Shown here one piece after another: positions 26,861 to 36,496 of a stretch of 64,000 bases of DNA. The stretch's first letter is position 1, and every line of letters begins with the position of its first letter. Source of the DNA: Sphingorhabdus sp. EL138 (GTDB lineage: Bacteria > Pseudomonadota > Alphaproteobacteria > Sphingomonadales > Sphingomonadaceae); the NCBI RefSeq assembly GCF_945862485.1, contig NZ_CAMAYF010000001.1, positions 193,665 through 257,664 of the forward strand, given 5' to 3'. The translations under genes were made by a program, and so were the position numbers. The notes beneath the pieces were generated by a model that was not told the origin of the DNA, did no database searches, and worked only from the letters and a program-made list of their open reading frames with translations.

Positions 26861-27754
26861 ATGAACAGTTATCCCGCACCCGCACTGGCAATCGTCAAAG
26901 ACATGACGTTTGCTGCCCATGAACATCCTGCAAAAGCGATTGCCTTTCAAGGCGCGCCTGGGGCGAACTCGCATTTGGCGGCGTTGGAATATGACGCAGA
27001 CTGTTTACCCCTGCCCTGTTTTTCGTTCGAAGACGCCATTGATGCAGTCAAGGATGGAACGGCTGCGTCCGCGATTATACCCATTGAAAATTCGCTGCAT
27101 GGCCGCGTGGCCGACATCCACTTTTTGCTGCCGGAATCGGGCCTTAGCATTATTGCCGAGCATTTTATGTCGATCCGCCATTGCCTCATGGCCAAAACGG
27201 CAGGTGCTGTGCTCAAAACGGCCATGAGCCATCCGCAAGCGCTGGGCCAATGCCGGCATTTCTTGCGCGCAAATGGCATTATTCCCGTCGCTTACGCGGA
27301 TACCGCGGCGGCGGCGGCATTTGTCGCCGCCAATGACGATGCGTCGGCGGCCGCGATTGCGCCCCCGATTGCTGCGGACCTTTATGGTCTCGTCGCTATT
27401 AACGACGCCGTGCAAGACGATGACAGCAATACCACCCGCTTCGTCGTCCTCTCACGCCAACCTGCGAACCGCAGCACCCTGACGGGCACATTAATGACCA
27501 CGCTGATTTTTGAGGTGAAGAACATCCCCGCCGCTTTGTACAAGGCGATGGGCGGCTTTGCGACCAACGGCGTCAATATGACCAAACTGGAAAGCTATCA
27601 AAACGGCGCCAGCTTTGCCGCAACCGAATTCTTCACCGATATCGAAGGCGCACCGGGCGACCCAGCCGTCGACCGCGCATTGGAAGAGCTACGCTTCCAC
27701 TGCAACTCGGTCCGCCTGCTTGGAACCTATATGCAAACCCGCGAACGGGGTTGA
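26861..27754 (+). CDS. pheA: Prephenate dehydratase
   Basis: Converts prephenate to phenylpyruvate in phenylalanine synthesis. The 297-residue protein has IAFQGAPGANSHLAAL, IPIENSLHGRVADIHFLL, SHPQALGQCRHFL and the catalytic TRF in DSNTTRFVVLS, then an ACT domain starting TLIFEVKNIPAALYKAMGGF with the regulatory ESYQNG (binding Phe). It is the monofunctional form without chorismate mutase. The start at 26861 gives an N-terminus (MNSYPAPALAIV) similar to sphingomonad homologues; a later ATG at 26903 is possible, and neither has a clear ribosome-binding site. Confidence 0.95.
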   Translation: MNSYPAPALAIVKDMTFAAHEHPAKAIAFQGAPGANSHLAALEYDADCLPLPCFSFEDAIDAVKDGTAASAIIPIENSLHGRVADIHFLLPESGLSIIAEHFMSIRHCLMAKTAGAVLKTAMSHPQALGQCRHFLRANGIIPVAYADTAAAAAFVAANDDASAAAIAPPIAADLYGLVAINDAVQDDDSNTTRFVVLSRQPANRSTLTGTLMTTLIFEVKNIPAALYKAMGGFATNGVNMTKLESYQNGASFAATEFFTDIEGAPGDPAVDRALEELRFHCNSVRLLGTYMQTRERG

Positions 27755-27829
27755 GGCGGTATCAACGGGAACGCGCCGGCTGGGTTTGCCACAAACCCAT
27801 AACTACACCCCATCGTCCAATCCCACTCC

Positions 27830-27857
27830 CGTTATCCCAGCAAAGGCTGGGATAACG
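27830..27857. repeat. Single perfect hairpin related to the REP-like repeats
   Basis: CGTTATCCCAGC-AAAG-GCTGGGATAACG: a perfect 12-base-pair stem with a 4-base loop between the convergent pheA and TonB-receptor genes. It shares the CCCAGC..AAGGCTGGG core with family B, but is a single palindrome rather than a pair. There is no T run, so it is more likely a repeat unit than a standard terminator, though it could still serve to stabilise or end both transcripts. Confidence 0.7.
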
Positions 27858-27883
27858 AAGCAGCGAGACTTAACCGTCCCCGA

Positions 27884-30157
27884 TCAGAACTTCATGCCAA
27901 CCTTGACGCCATATAAACGTGGTTCGGCGGGAATGTAGCTTGGGATGCCAAAGGCACCGCCCGTATTGCCAGCATCGAGCAAATAATCTTCGTCCAACAA
28001 ATTGCGTGCAAAAGCGGAGATTTCGAAACGGTCCTCACCAAAACGGAACCCTGCGTTCACATTGACCAGCGTCACGCCCGCTTGGGCGATGAGTGGGTTG
28101 TTGGGGACTTCAAAGAACATCTTGCTGCGATAGGTAACCGACGGCGTGGCAAAGAAGGTCACACCACCCAAATCGGCATCGATGGTAAAGCCGCCAGATG
28201 CCTGCACTTCGGGTTGCAAACGGAATTTGGCACCCCGGAAATTGGCCGCAATGGTTGGTTTGTCGTCAATGCCGCCATCAATATAGCCCACATTGCCAAA
28301 CACGCTGAGCCAGCTTGTCGGCTTCATGGTCAATTCGGCCTCAACGCCCTTGTTGGTCGCTGAACCAGCGCTTTGCGTCTGCGTGGTGCCATTGGGCAAT
28401 ACAATGCTGACTTGGAAATTGTCGTAGGTCAGATAATATGCGCCGATTGAACCGGAGAAAATGCCCAACGCACCTTTCAAGCCGACTTCATAATTCCAGA
28501 TGTTTTCGGCCAATACGGGTGTGAAGTTTCCAACAGGGCCGGTAGCGGTCGCACGGGCGCCCAATTGCACAGTCGCGGAACGACGGCCCTTGGACACAGT
28601 GGCATAGCCGTTAAATTTATCCGAGAAACGATACAATAGGTTGAAGCGTGGCAGGACGGCTTGGAAGCTGTCCTCCGTGCGGAACGTCTGACCTGCGGTG
28701 TCAACTTGACCCGGAACCAACGAAGCGCCGCCCGTCAGAGCCGAGCGCGGCACGCGAGCGAAAAAGCCAGACCGACGTTTTTCAATCAGGACACGCGCGC
28801 CAGCTGTGAGTTCGAGGCTGGGCGTCGGGATCCAGGTGCCATCGGCAAACATCGAATAGCTGTCATTGCGGCCCTGATTTTCAAACACCGAGCTATATGG
28901 AACTGGCGTCAACGCGAGCGCCGGGACTGTGCCGTTGGGCGCAACGCAATTGGCACGGGTTGTCGCTGTGCTGGTCAAGCAGGCCAGGAATACACGCTCA
29001 TTGCCGGAAAAAGGGACATTCTGGATGCTGTCTTCATGGAAGAAATTAAACCCGAATGAACCGCGAAAGTTATCTTCGGTGTAAGCAAAGCGGGTTTCAT
29101 GATTGAACTGGTCGCCCTTGGCCAATTCTGTAAATTCCAGATAAGGGGCGGCTGAACCATCGGCGTCAAACACCTCAAGCGAGTCAAATTTGCGATAACC
29201 ATTGACCATCGTCAGTGCCCAATTATCGGCAAGGTCATACTTCACTGTGAAGTTTGCGTCATAGACATCGCGCGTCAGGCCAAGCTTCTCCTGATATAAA
29301 TCCTGCAATGAACGTGGCGATCCACCAAGATATGCGTCACCAAACGGATCACCTGCACCCGAAGCCGTCGGCAATGCTTTGGAAACAAACGCCGTTCCGG
29401 GGTTACGTTGGCGGTCATAGGTTAGGATAAGGTCAGCGGTCAGCGCATCATTGGGCGTAAAGCGCAACGAGCCCCGCACACCAAACTGATCCTGGCCGTT
29501 CAAATCGTCCTGATTTGGTGCGAGATTGTTGACATAGCCATCTCGTTTTTTGAATGCGAAGGCGACGCGACCGGCCAGTGTGTCAGATCCGACATTCATA
29601 AAGCCACCGAGCTGGCGCTGATTAAAATTACCAATGCCACCGGTCAGCGCGCCCGAAAAGCCAGCCTCTGGCCGCGCCGAAATGATGCTGATCGCACCTA
29701 CAGCCGACGCTGTGCCGAACAAAGTGGCTTGTGGTCCCTTGATGACCTCAATCCGTTCAATGTCGTAAATGTCTTGATAGGAACCGCGTGACCGCGAGAT
29801 ATCGACGCCATTATAATATAATGTGACGCGCGCTGCCTGCTGCGCAGAGCCCGAATCGGACGTAATGCCGCGAATAACAACGCCGGGGTTGTTCGCGCTC
29901 TGCTCCTGAATGTTGAGGCCAGGGATATAATTAGCGAGTTCGTCCAAGTCGCTGACGCCCAATTCGTTAAGGCGCTTACCGCTAACCGCGCTGAGCGTCA
30001 CAGGCACATCGACCAGCCGTTCTTCACGTTTTTGTGCGGTGACGATGATCTCGCCTTCAAACGCCTGATCGTCAGCCTCTGCCGTCTGCGCATATACGGG
30101 CATGGCGGTGGATGCAGACAGGATCGACAGTGCAAGAGCAATATGGGGACGACGCAT
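27884..30157 (-). CDS. TonB-dependent outer-membrane receptor
   Basis: A 757-residue receptor. Signal peptide about 1-23 (ending VYA), then a TonB-box-like EGEIIVTAQKREE, the plug domain (VPVTLSAVSGKRLNEL, NNPGVVIRGI, IERIEVIKGPQATLFGTASAVGAISI) and a 22-stranded barrel ending in Phe (GVKVGMKF). The C-terminal RNLLDEDYLLDAGNTGGAFGIPSYIPAEPRLYGV is the usual final pair of strands. Sphingomonads carry many such receptors for plant polymers and xenobiotics; no ligand can be inferred because no uptake genes adjoin. A GGAG site precedes the ATG. Confidence 0.95.
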   Translation of the reverse strand: MRRPHIALALSILSASTAMPVYAQTAEADDQAFEGEIIVTAQKREERLVDVPVTLSAVSGKRLNELGVSDLDELANYIPGLNIQEQSANNPGVVIRGITSDSGSAQQAARVTLYYNGVDISRSRGSYQDIYDIERIEVIKGPQATLFGTASAVGAISIISARPEAGFSGALTGGIGNFNQRQLGGFMNVGSDTLAGRVAFAFKKRDGYVNNLAPNQDDLNGQDQFGVRGSLRFTPNDALTADLILTYDRQRNPGTAFVSKALPTASGAGDPFGDAYLGGSPRSLQDLYQEKLGLTRDVYDANFTVKYDLADNWALTMVNGYRKFDSLEVFDADGSAAPYLEFTELAKGDQFNHETRFAYTEDNFRGSFGFNFFHEDSIQNVPFSGNERVFLACLTSTATTRANCVAPNGTVPALALTPVPYSSVFENQGRNDSYSMFADGTWIPTPSLELTAGARVLIEKRRSGFFARVPRSALTGGASLVPGQVDTAGQTFRTEDSFQAVLPRFNLLYRFSDKFNGYATVSKGRRSATVQLGARATATGPVGNFTPVLAENIWNYEVGLKGALGIFSGSIGAYYLTYDNFQVSIVLPNGTTQTQSAGSATNKGVEAELTMKPTSWLSVFGNVGYIDGGIDDKPTIAANFRGAKFRLQPEVQASGGFTIDADLGGVTFFATPSVTYRSKMFFEVPNNPLIAQAGVTLVNVNAGFRFGEDRFEISAFARNLLDEDYLLDAGNTGGAFGIPSYIPAEPRLYGVKVGMKF

Positions 30158-30403
30158 AACAAAAAACTCCAGTAAATCGGGGATACTGGCCCTATGCGCA
30201 AGGGTCGCGTCATTATGGGGACCGCCGTGCGACAGTTTGAATATCTAAATAAGAATTAATTGCGACAGGGTGTGCGGCAGGTGGTGCGGGTGTTTAGTTT
30301 TCAGCCGACTTAATGCCCCTCCCACGCGGGCGAAGAGAGTTACTCAGGCCGGACCCAAAAGCGGTTTGAGGCGTTAGCAAATCTCTCCACAAAGGATTTA
30401 CAC

Positions 30404-30658
30404 ATGGCTGACCTATCAAACATTAAAGAACATGCAGACGTCATTGGCGCCGACGGCGTGCATGTTGGTACCGTTGACGGTGTCGAGGGCAACCGCATCA
30501 AGCTGACCAAAAAAGATTCAGGGCAAGGCAGCCATGAAGGGCATCATCATTATATCGACGGCGGGCTGGTCGCCACGGTTGACGACAAAACCGTCCGTTT
30601 ATCGGCCAATGCTGACGTTGCCGTTACTTTCGAACAAGAAGAAGACGCCAAAAGCTAA
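30404..30658 (+). CDS. DUF2171 domain protein
   Basis: An 84-residue soluble protein: MADLSNIKEHADVIGADGVHVG, then GTVDGVEGNRIKLTKKD, HHHYIDGGLVATVDDKTVRLS. The repeated G-x-H-VGTVD and I-KLTK pattern is that of DUF2171 (PF09939), a small beta-rich domain related to PRC-barrel proteins, often induced in stress and of unknown function. Three adjacent His residues could bind metal. Ribosome-binding site AAAGGA lies 11-15 bases before the ATG. Monocistronic, convergent with polA. Confidence 0.8.
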   Translation: MADLSNIKEHADVIGADGVHVGTVDGVEGNRIKLTKKDSGQGSHEGHHHYIDGGLVATVDDKTVRLSANADVAVTFEQEEDAKS

Positions 30659-30688
30659 ACCCGTTGGGCGGCGTCTTTAGTCTCCGGC

Positions 30689-33505
30689 TTAGTGCGCCGC
30701 CCCCCAACTTGGCCCAGTGCCGATTTCAATGCCCAAAGGAACCGAAAGCTTCACCAGCGGCTCGGCGGCATTGGCCATGACGTTGCGAATGATGTCACTG
30801 GCGGCGGCAACGTCTGCCTCTGGCAATTCGAACACCAATTCATCATGCACCTGAAGCAGCATCTTCACATGCCCAAGTCCGGCGGCCTGCAACGCGGGCC
30901 CCATGCGCACCATCGCGCGTTTGATGATGTCGGCACTTGTCCCTTGGATCGGCGCATTGATCGCGGCGCGTTCGCTGCCCTGCCGTTCGGCTTGATTGGG
31001 CGACGTGATGCGCGGGAACCATGTCTTGCGACCAAAAAGGGTGGTCGAATGACCGCATTCGCGGACGGTGGCCATCGTCTCCTGAATATAATTGGAAATG
31101 CCGGGGAAGCGTTTGAAATAGGCGTCGATGAGCGCCTGCGCCTCTTCCGGGGAGGATTCCAGACGCTTTGAAAGGCCCCAGCGCGAGATGCCATAGAGGA
31201 TGGAGAAGTTAATCGTTTTGGCGCGCCCTCTTGTGTCGCGGTTGACTTCGCCAAACAGCTCAAGCGCGGTGCGGGCGTGGATATCCTCACCCTTCTCAAA
31301 CGCGTCGCGCAAGGGTTCGACATCGGCAAAATGCGCGGCGAGCCGAAGCTCGATTTGGCTATAGTCAGCCGACAAGATGACATTGCCCGGCTCAGCGACA
31401 AATGCGTCCCGGATCTGACGTCCCGTCTCAGTGCGGATCGGGATATTCTGCAAATTAGGGTCGGTCGATGACAAACGCCCAGTCTGTGCGCCGACAAGGC
31501 TGTAGCTTGTGTGTACGCGGCCGGTTTTGGGGTCAATCTGCTGCTGCAGGCTGTCTGTGTACGTCGATTTCAGCTTCGCCAATTGCCGCCAGTCGAGCAC
31601 TTTGCGCGCGATTTCTATGCCCTGCCCCGCAAGGTCCTCCAGCACAGTGACATCGGTAGAATATTGTCCAGATTTGCCTTTTTTTCCGCCCTTATAGCCC
31701 ATTTTGCCAAACAGGATTTCGCCCAATTGCTGCGGACTACCAATGGTGAAGGCTTGCCCTGCAAGGCCATGAATTTCCTTTTCGAGCAATTCCATTTGCG
31801 CGGCGAATTCGGACGACAGCCGCGCTAGCGCAGCGCGGTCAACCTTGATACCCAGGCATTCCATTTTAGACAGCACGGGCACCAATGGACGGTCTACAAG
31901 CTCATAAACGCTGGTCGCCTTTTCAGGGCTCAGGCGCAATTTGAGATGGTGCCACAAGCGCAACGTCACATCGGCGTCCTCCGCCGCATAACGGGTCGCG
32001 TCGGACAATGGTACCGCAGCGAAACCAATCTGGCTTTTGCCCGTGCCGGTCACGCTTTTGTACGAAATGCATTCATGGCCCAAATGTGTCTTGGAAAGCT
32101 CATCCATGCCATGCGCCTGACGCCCGGCGTCGAGCGCAAAGCTCATCACCATAGTATCATCATAAGGCGTGATATCGACATTGTGCCGCGCCAGCACCGA
32201 CATGTCATATTTCAAATTTTGGCCGATTTTGAGGACTTCCGGGTCGCTGAGCAACGGGCGTAGCTTTTCTAGCGCGTCCGCCATCGGAATTTGCGTCGGC
32301 CGTTCGGCGAACATGTCGGTGCCACCATGCGCGAGCGGGACATAGCATGCCTCACCCGGCGCGACCGCAAGGCTTAGCCCCACAAGGTTGGCGCTCGCGG
32401 CCTGCAAGCTATCGGTTTCGGTGTCAAAGCCCAAGGTGCCGGTTTCACGCGCGCGGGTTATCCAATGGTCCAGCCGCGCGATGTCGGTAACGCATTCATA
32501 GGCGGAGATATCAATTTTTGGCATTGGCACAGGAGCAGCGGACGCGCCTGTTACCGGCGCGCGTTCGGCGCCATCACCTGCGTTCATGGCCTTGGGATTG
32601 CCCGCAATCGCCTTATTGGCCGCCGCTATATCCGCGACATGGCCAATACGCTTCAACAGCGAATTAAACCCGTGATGCTGCAGAAATTCGGCCAAAGGTT
32701 CCTCGGGAATAGCACCCAGAACCATGTCTTCCATGGCGATGGGCAAAGGGCAATCATCTTTCAATGTCACCAAAATCTTCGACAATCGTGCCTTTGCGGC
32801 ATGCTCAATTAAATTGTCGCGCATCTTGGATGGCTTCATATCGGGCGCTGCGGCCAAGACGCTTTCAAGGTCGCCAAATTCCTGAATCAGCTTGGTCGCG
32901 GTCTTTGGACCAACGCCAGGAACGCCGGGCACATTGTCCACGCTATCCCCCATGAGCGCGAGCACATCGCCGACCCTGTCCGGACCAACGCCGAATTTCT
33001 CGAACACTTCTTCAGAACGGATGCGTTCGTTTTTCATCGTGTCGAACATGTCGATGCGCGGTTCAACGAGCTGCATCAGATCCTTATCGCTGCTGACGAT
33101 TGTGACATGCCAGCCTGCGGCGCTCGCCGCTTTGGCATAGCTTGCGATCATGTCGTCGGCTTCGACATCTTCTTCTTCAATCAATGGCAGCGAGAATGCG
33201 CGTGTTGCGTCGCGGATCATAGGAAATTGGGGTTTCAGGTCTTCGGGCGGGTCGGGGCGATGCGCCTTATATTGATCATAAATCCGGTTGCGGAATGTCT
33301 GGCTGGATTTGTCCAGCACCACCGCCATATGCGTTGGCCCATCGGCTTGGTTCAAATCATCCGCCAGCTTCCACAACATCGTCGTATAGCCATAGACCGC
33401 GCCAACAGGCTCCCCATGCTTGTTAGTCAGCGGTGGTAGCCGGTGATAGGCGCGGAAAATATAGGCGGAGCCGTCAACGAGGTAGAGATGCTTTTGGTCA
33501 GACAT
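30689..33505 (-). CDS. polA: DNA polymerase I
   Basis: A 938-residue repair and Okazaki-fragment polymerase with all three domains. The 5'-3' nuclease (about 1-290) has VDGSAYIFRAYH and GDSVDNVPGVPGVGPKTA. The 3'-5' proofreading domain appears active, with LGFDTETDSLQ, NLKYDMSVL and YAAEDADVTL keeping the catalytic acidic residues. The polymerase has motif A DYSQIELRLAAH, motif B RGRAKTINFSILYG and motif C QVHDELVFELP. The ATG at 33505 (MSDQKHLYLVDG) is chosen over a frame extension to 33535. It lies 69 bases downstream of the DMT permease gene on the same strand. Confidence 0.98.
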   Translation of the reverse strand: MSDQKHLYLVDGSAYIFRAYHRLPPLTNKHGEPVGAVYGYTTMLWKLADDLNQADGPTHMAVVLDKSSQTFRNRIYDQYKAHRPDPPEDLKPQFPMIRDATRAFSLPLIEEEDVEADDMIASYAKAASAAGWHVTIVSSDKDLMQLVEPRIDMFDTMKNERIRSEEVFEKFGVGPDRVGDVLALMGDSVDNVPGVPGVGPKTATKLIQEFGDLESVLAAAPDMKPSKMRDNLIEHAAKARLSKILVTLKDDCPLPIAMEDMVLGAIPEEPLAEFLQHHGFNSLLKRIGHVADIAAANKAIAGNPKAMNAGDGAERAPVTGASAAPVPMPKIDISAYECVTDIARLDHWITRARETGTLGFDTETDSLQAASANLVGLSLAVAPGEACYVPLAHGGTDMFAERPTQIPMADALEKLRPLLSDPEVLKIGQNLKYDMSVLARHNVDITPYDDTMVMSFALDAGRQAHGMDELSKTHLGHECISYKSVTGTGKSQIGFAAVPLSDATRYAAEDADVTLRLWHHLKLRLSPEKATSVYELVDRPLVPVLSKMECLGIKVDRAALARLSSEFAAQMELLEKEIHGLAGQAFTIGSPQQLGEILFGKMGYKGGKKGKSGQYSTDVTVLEDLAGQGIEIARKVLDWRQLAKLKSTYTDSLQQQIDPKTGRVHTSYSLVGAQTGRLSSTDPNLQNIPIRTETGRQIRDAFVAEPGNVILSADYSQIELRLAAHFADVEPLRDAFEKGEDIHARTALELFGEVNRDTRGRAKTINFSILYGISRWGLSKRLESSPEEAQALIDAYFKRFPGISNYIQETMATVRECGHSTTLFGRKTWFPRITSPNQAERQGSERAAINAPIQGTSADIIKRAMVRMGPALQAAGLGHVKMLLQVHDELVFELPEADVAAASDIIRNVMANAAEPLVKLSVPLGIEIGTGPSWGAAH

Positions 33506-33574
33506 GACGCTGCGATAGCAGCCCGTTTTGGCCAAGTCTTTTGCTAATTTACCGCTTTGGCATTGTGCAAAATT

Positions 33575-34453
33575 TTAGCGGGACCCGCGCCACAGAATGA
33601 GACCGCTTGCGATGATGATGCCCGCGCCTGCAAGTGACGTGAGGTCCGGCCAATCGCCAAATAACATGATCCCCAACCCAATAGCCATCAAAAGCTGGAT
33701 ATAAGTCATGGGCGCGATTTCTGCGGCAGACGCGCGCGTCGTTGCCATGAATATCAACCAATGCCCAAAGCTTGCGGTGACGGCAACCAGAGTGCAGCGG
33801 GCAATGATCGTCCAATCCGGCATCCCGACCACGAGCGCCTCAACACCAGAAAAATGGCCAATAAAGGCCGCGCTGAGGATGAAAGGCACGGCGACCGACG
33901 CCACCAGAAACTGCATCAGCAGTGGCGACCCTGCCCCGGCCACGGCGCGGTTGCCAATCATCATGAATGCCATGCTGATTGCAGCCGCCAGCGGCAGCAG
34001 CGCCACCCATCCAAGCTCGGCAACATTGGGCCGCATAATCAGCAGGACGCCGCCAAAGGCAATCAATATGGCCAACCACTTCGTCATGTTGGTTCGCTCA
34101 TGCAGAAATAATGCGCTGAAAATTGCTGTTATCATGGGGCTGGTAAAGCCGATGGCTGTCGCATCGGCCAAGGGCATCAGAAATATGGAGGAAAAAAAGC
34201 AGATCGTCGCCATGGCTACCGAAAATCCGCGCAACAACTGCATTTTGGGCATAGGAAACGCAAAACCCTGTCGCCCTTCCTTCAGGAACAGCAAAGTGCC
34301 AAGCCCTATGGCACCAATCGAATAGCGCAATGCAGCCACAGCAGTACCCGGCCACGCTCCTGCGATAGATTTGATGACCGCATCGCCAATCGACAAAAGT
34401 GCAAAGCCGCACAGTGCGTATAACAGGCCCGACCGGACCGAGGATGATGTCAC
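33575..34453 (-). CDS. DMT-superfamily (EamA) permease
   Basis: A 292-residue inner-membrane protein with ten predicted helices in two EamA repeats: first repeat about 8-140 (ALLSIGDAVIKSIAG, PLADATAIGFTSPMITAIFSALFLHE), second about 150-285 (ASFGHWLIFMATTRASAAEIAPMTYIQLLMAIGLGIMLFGDWPD). Such proteins export or exchange small metabolites; the substrate is unknown. The start is a GTG at 34453 with a GGGGA site 7 bases upstream. Confidence 0.88.
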   Translation of the reverse strand: MTSSSVRSGLLYALCGFALLSIGDAVIKSIAGAWPGTAVAALRYSIGAIGLGTLLFLKEGRQGFAFPMPKMQLLRGFSVAMATICFFSSIFLMPLADATAIGFTSPMITAIFSALFLHERTNMTKWLAILIAFGGVLLIMRPNVAELGWVALLPLAAAISMAFMMIGNRAVAGAGSPLLMQFLVASVAVPFILSAAFIGHFSGVEALVVGMPDWTIIARCTLVAVTASFGHWLIFMATTRASAAEIAPMTYIQLLMAIGLGIMLFGDWPDLTSLAGAGIIIASGLILWRGSR

Positions 34454-34603
34454 AAAATTTCCCCAAAAGTTGCGCCGCTTTAATCTGCTTTATCCGGAAT
34501 GGAAAGCAGAGCCATCGTCGCATGGCATCGGTCGAAGATGATGCCAATTTTCAGCCTTAATCACCGGCTTTTGCACATCCACTTGGGCTAAGATCAGGGC
34601 GGG

Positions 34604-34819
34604 TTAAAGCCCCTTGAGTGCTAGCGCCGCTGAGAGCACCGTAGCCAGCACCGAAAACACGGTAATGGCGGTCCATGGCATGAAGCCCACATCGTCGATA
34701 TTGGCACGGTTATGACGGCGGCGATCAGCCAAGCTGCTGACTAATACCACCAACGCAGACATCACGGATGACGCCACCCAGATATGATCTTGCCAAACAA
34801 TTTGTTCAAACGCCTGCAT
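34604..34819 (-). CDS. Small two-helix membrane protein
   Basis: A 71-residue protein with two hydrophobic segments (about 15-29, SSVMSALVVLVSSLA, and 50-69, TAITVFSVLATVLSAALALKGL) and a basic loop RRRHNRANID between them, which predicts a hairpin in the inner membrane with the loop in the cytoplasm. Not recognised. It lies 21 bases downstream of the nitrilase-like gene on the same strand and is probably cotranscribed with it. Confidence 0.55.
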   Translation of the reverse strand: MQAFEQIVWQDHIWVASSVMSALVVLVSSLADRRRHNRANIDDVGFMPWTAITVFSVLATVLSAALALKGL

Positions 34820-34840
34820 AAGACTGCCCTTAATGCGGCT

Positions 34841-35668
34841 TTATCCAGCAATAAAGGGTGAAGGAATGATTCGCCGGTTTGCGTGGACCGGAATTTGCCT
34901 TCGCACTCGGTTCAGGGCCTCGAGGTCCAAATCAACATAAGCGAGGCCGGGTGCGCTGCCCATATCGAGTAATATTGTCCCCCAAGGGTCGACCACTAAG
35001 GAATGGCCATAGGTTTGGCGGCCATCTTCATGCACGCCGCATTGCGCCGCCGCGATAACGAATGCCGCGCTTTCAATGGCCCGTGCGCGCAAGAGCACAT
35101 GCCAATGCGCCTCACCCGTGGGCACGGTAAAAGCTGACGGTAGGGTAATGATATCAACGCCTGATTTGGCATACGCGCTGAACAGATCAGGAAAGCGCAT
35201 ATCATAGCAAATCGCGAGCCCCATGAGGCCAAGCGGTGTTTGAACCACCACGGGTTGTTGTCCGCCAACATAAGCGGATGACTCACGCCACGTTTCGCCC
35301 GAGGCCAAATCAACATCGAACAGATGCATTTTGTCATAGCGGGCGGCAATGACGCCATCTGGAGAGATGATGATGCTACGATTGGCCAACTTCTCCGCGC
35401 TTTCGTCCAAAATAGGCATGGAGCCGATATGCACCCATATCCGATGCCGGGCCGCCGCTGCGATCAGACTTTGCAAGGCCATATTATGTGATTCATCCGC
35501 CATATGTTTACGCGCGCGCGCGCGATCACGGTCGACCAAAAGCGACATTTCTGGCGCGAAATACATGACCGCCCCATTTTCGGCGGCGCTGGCAATAGCA
35601 TCTGCCATATCCGAAGCGTTATGCATCGGATCAATATTACTTGTCATTTGATGCAAGGCTATCCGCAT
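34841..35668 (-). CDS. Carbon-nitrogen hydrolase (Nit-type omega-amidase/deaminated glutathione amidase-like)
   Basis: A 275-residue nitrilase-fold enzyme with the full catalytic triad: Glu in YFAPEMSLL, Lys in RYDKMHLFDVDL and Cys in GLAICYDMRFPDLF, plus the WHVLLRARAIESAAFVIAAAQCG segment. The close match to the Nit1 subgroup (KMHLFDVD, CYDMRFP) suggests hydrolysis of deaminated glutathione or a related omega-amide; this is an inference from motifs. It is divergent from hslV. Confidence 0.85.
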   Translation of the reverse strand: MRIALHQMTSNIDPMHNASDMADAIASAAENGAVMYFAPEMSLLVDRDRARARKHMADESHNMALQSLIAAAARHRIWVHIGSMPILDESAEKLANRSIIISPDGVIAARYDKMHLFDVDLASGETWRESSAYVGGQQPVVVQTPLGLMGLAICYDMRFPDLFSAYAKSGVDIITLPSAFTVPTGEAHWHVLLRARAIESAAFVIAAAQCGVHEDGRQTYGHSLVVDPWGTILLDMGSAPGLAYVDLDLEALNRVRRQIPVHANRRIIPSPFIAG

Positions 35669-35833
35669 GAAAAACCTGATACATTGGAAATAAATGGAAA
35701 GTGGCGTCGCTTGAAGCCAATCATTTCACTGGGCAAGCAACATTGCAAGAAATATGCAACTCTAACGAAGTCGTAGCGGGCGTACGCCCGCGGGAAAGCC
35801 AGTTGAAGGATATTCAAAAGACAATACCGCTCA

Positions 35834-35862
35834 CTTGCGCTTTTAACGGATGTTTCCCATAT
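35834..35862 (+). promoter_or_regulatory. Candidate heat-shock (RpoH) promoter of hslVU
   Basis: CTTGCG (35834-35839) and CCCATAT (35856-35862) with a 16-base spacer resemble the RpoH consensus (CTTGAA and CCCAT-T). It would start transcription at about 35868-35871, essentially at the hslV ATG, so the message may have no leader; no ribosome-binding site is visible there. hslVU is heat-shock controlled in many bacteria. Prediction only. Confidence 0.4.
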
Positions 35863-35870
35863 CCCGATCT

Positions 35871-36437
35871 ATGGAAACACAATCGCACGCAAATCCGGTG
35901 ACATGGTACGGCACCACCATACTATCCGTCCGCAAAAATGGCAAAGTGGTCATCGCTGGCGATGGCCAAGTGTCGATGGGCCAGACAGTGATGAAGCCCA
36001 ATGCCAAAAAGGTGCGGCAATTGCAGGATGGCTCCGTCATTGGTGGCTTTGCAGGGGCGACCGCCGATGCCTTCACCCTTTTTGAACGGCTGGAGCGCAA
36101 GCTCGAACAACATCGCGGGCAGTTAATGCGCGCGGCAGTAGAATTGGCCAAGGATTGGCGGACCGACAAATATCTCCGCAATTTGGAAGCGATGATGATT
36201 GTCGCGGACAAGGATGTGACCCTGATCCTAACAGGCAATGGCGATGTGCTAGAGCCGAATGACGGCATCGCGGCGATTGGATCAGGCGGCAATTACGCGT
36301 TGTCCGCCGCCCGTGCGCTCGCCGATTATGAAACAGACGCCGAAAAAATGGCGCGGCATGCCATGAAAATAGCTGCAGAAATATGCGTATATACCAATGA
36401 CCATCTGACGGTTGAAACATTGGATAGCGCGCAATAG
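35871..36437 (+). CDS. hslV: ATP-dependent protease subunit HslV
   Basis: Peptidase subunit of the HslUV protease, forming a double hexamer that degrades misfolded proteins. The 188-residue precursor has a short propeptide and then [21 protein letters not shown]; Thr-15 becomes the N-terminal nucleophile after processing. [11 protein letters not shown] and [15 protein letters not shown] are conserved. Start choice: the ATG at 35871 ([10 protein letters not shown]) is preferred because the candidate -10 box lies over the alternative ATG at 35850; neither has a ribosome-binding site. hslU follows after 59 bases. Confidence 0.96.
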   Translation: METQSHANPVTWYGTTILSVRKNGKVVIAGDGQVSMGQTVMKPNAKKVRQLQDGSVIGGFAGATADAFTLFERLERKLEQHRGQLMRAAVELAKDWRTDKYLRNLEAMMIVADKDVTLILTGNGDVLEPNDGIAAIGSGGNYALSAARALADYETDAEKMARHAMKIAAEICVYTNDHLTVETLDSAQ

Positions 36438-36496
36438 GCGCGCGTCACTTTTCCGCTTCACTTGAACGCCATTCGCAACTTCCCATGTAGGTCGTA

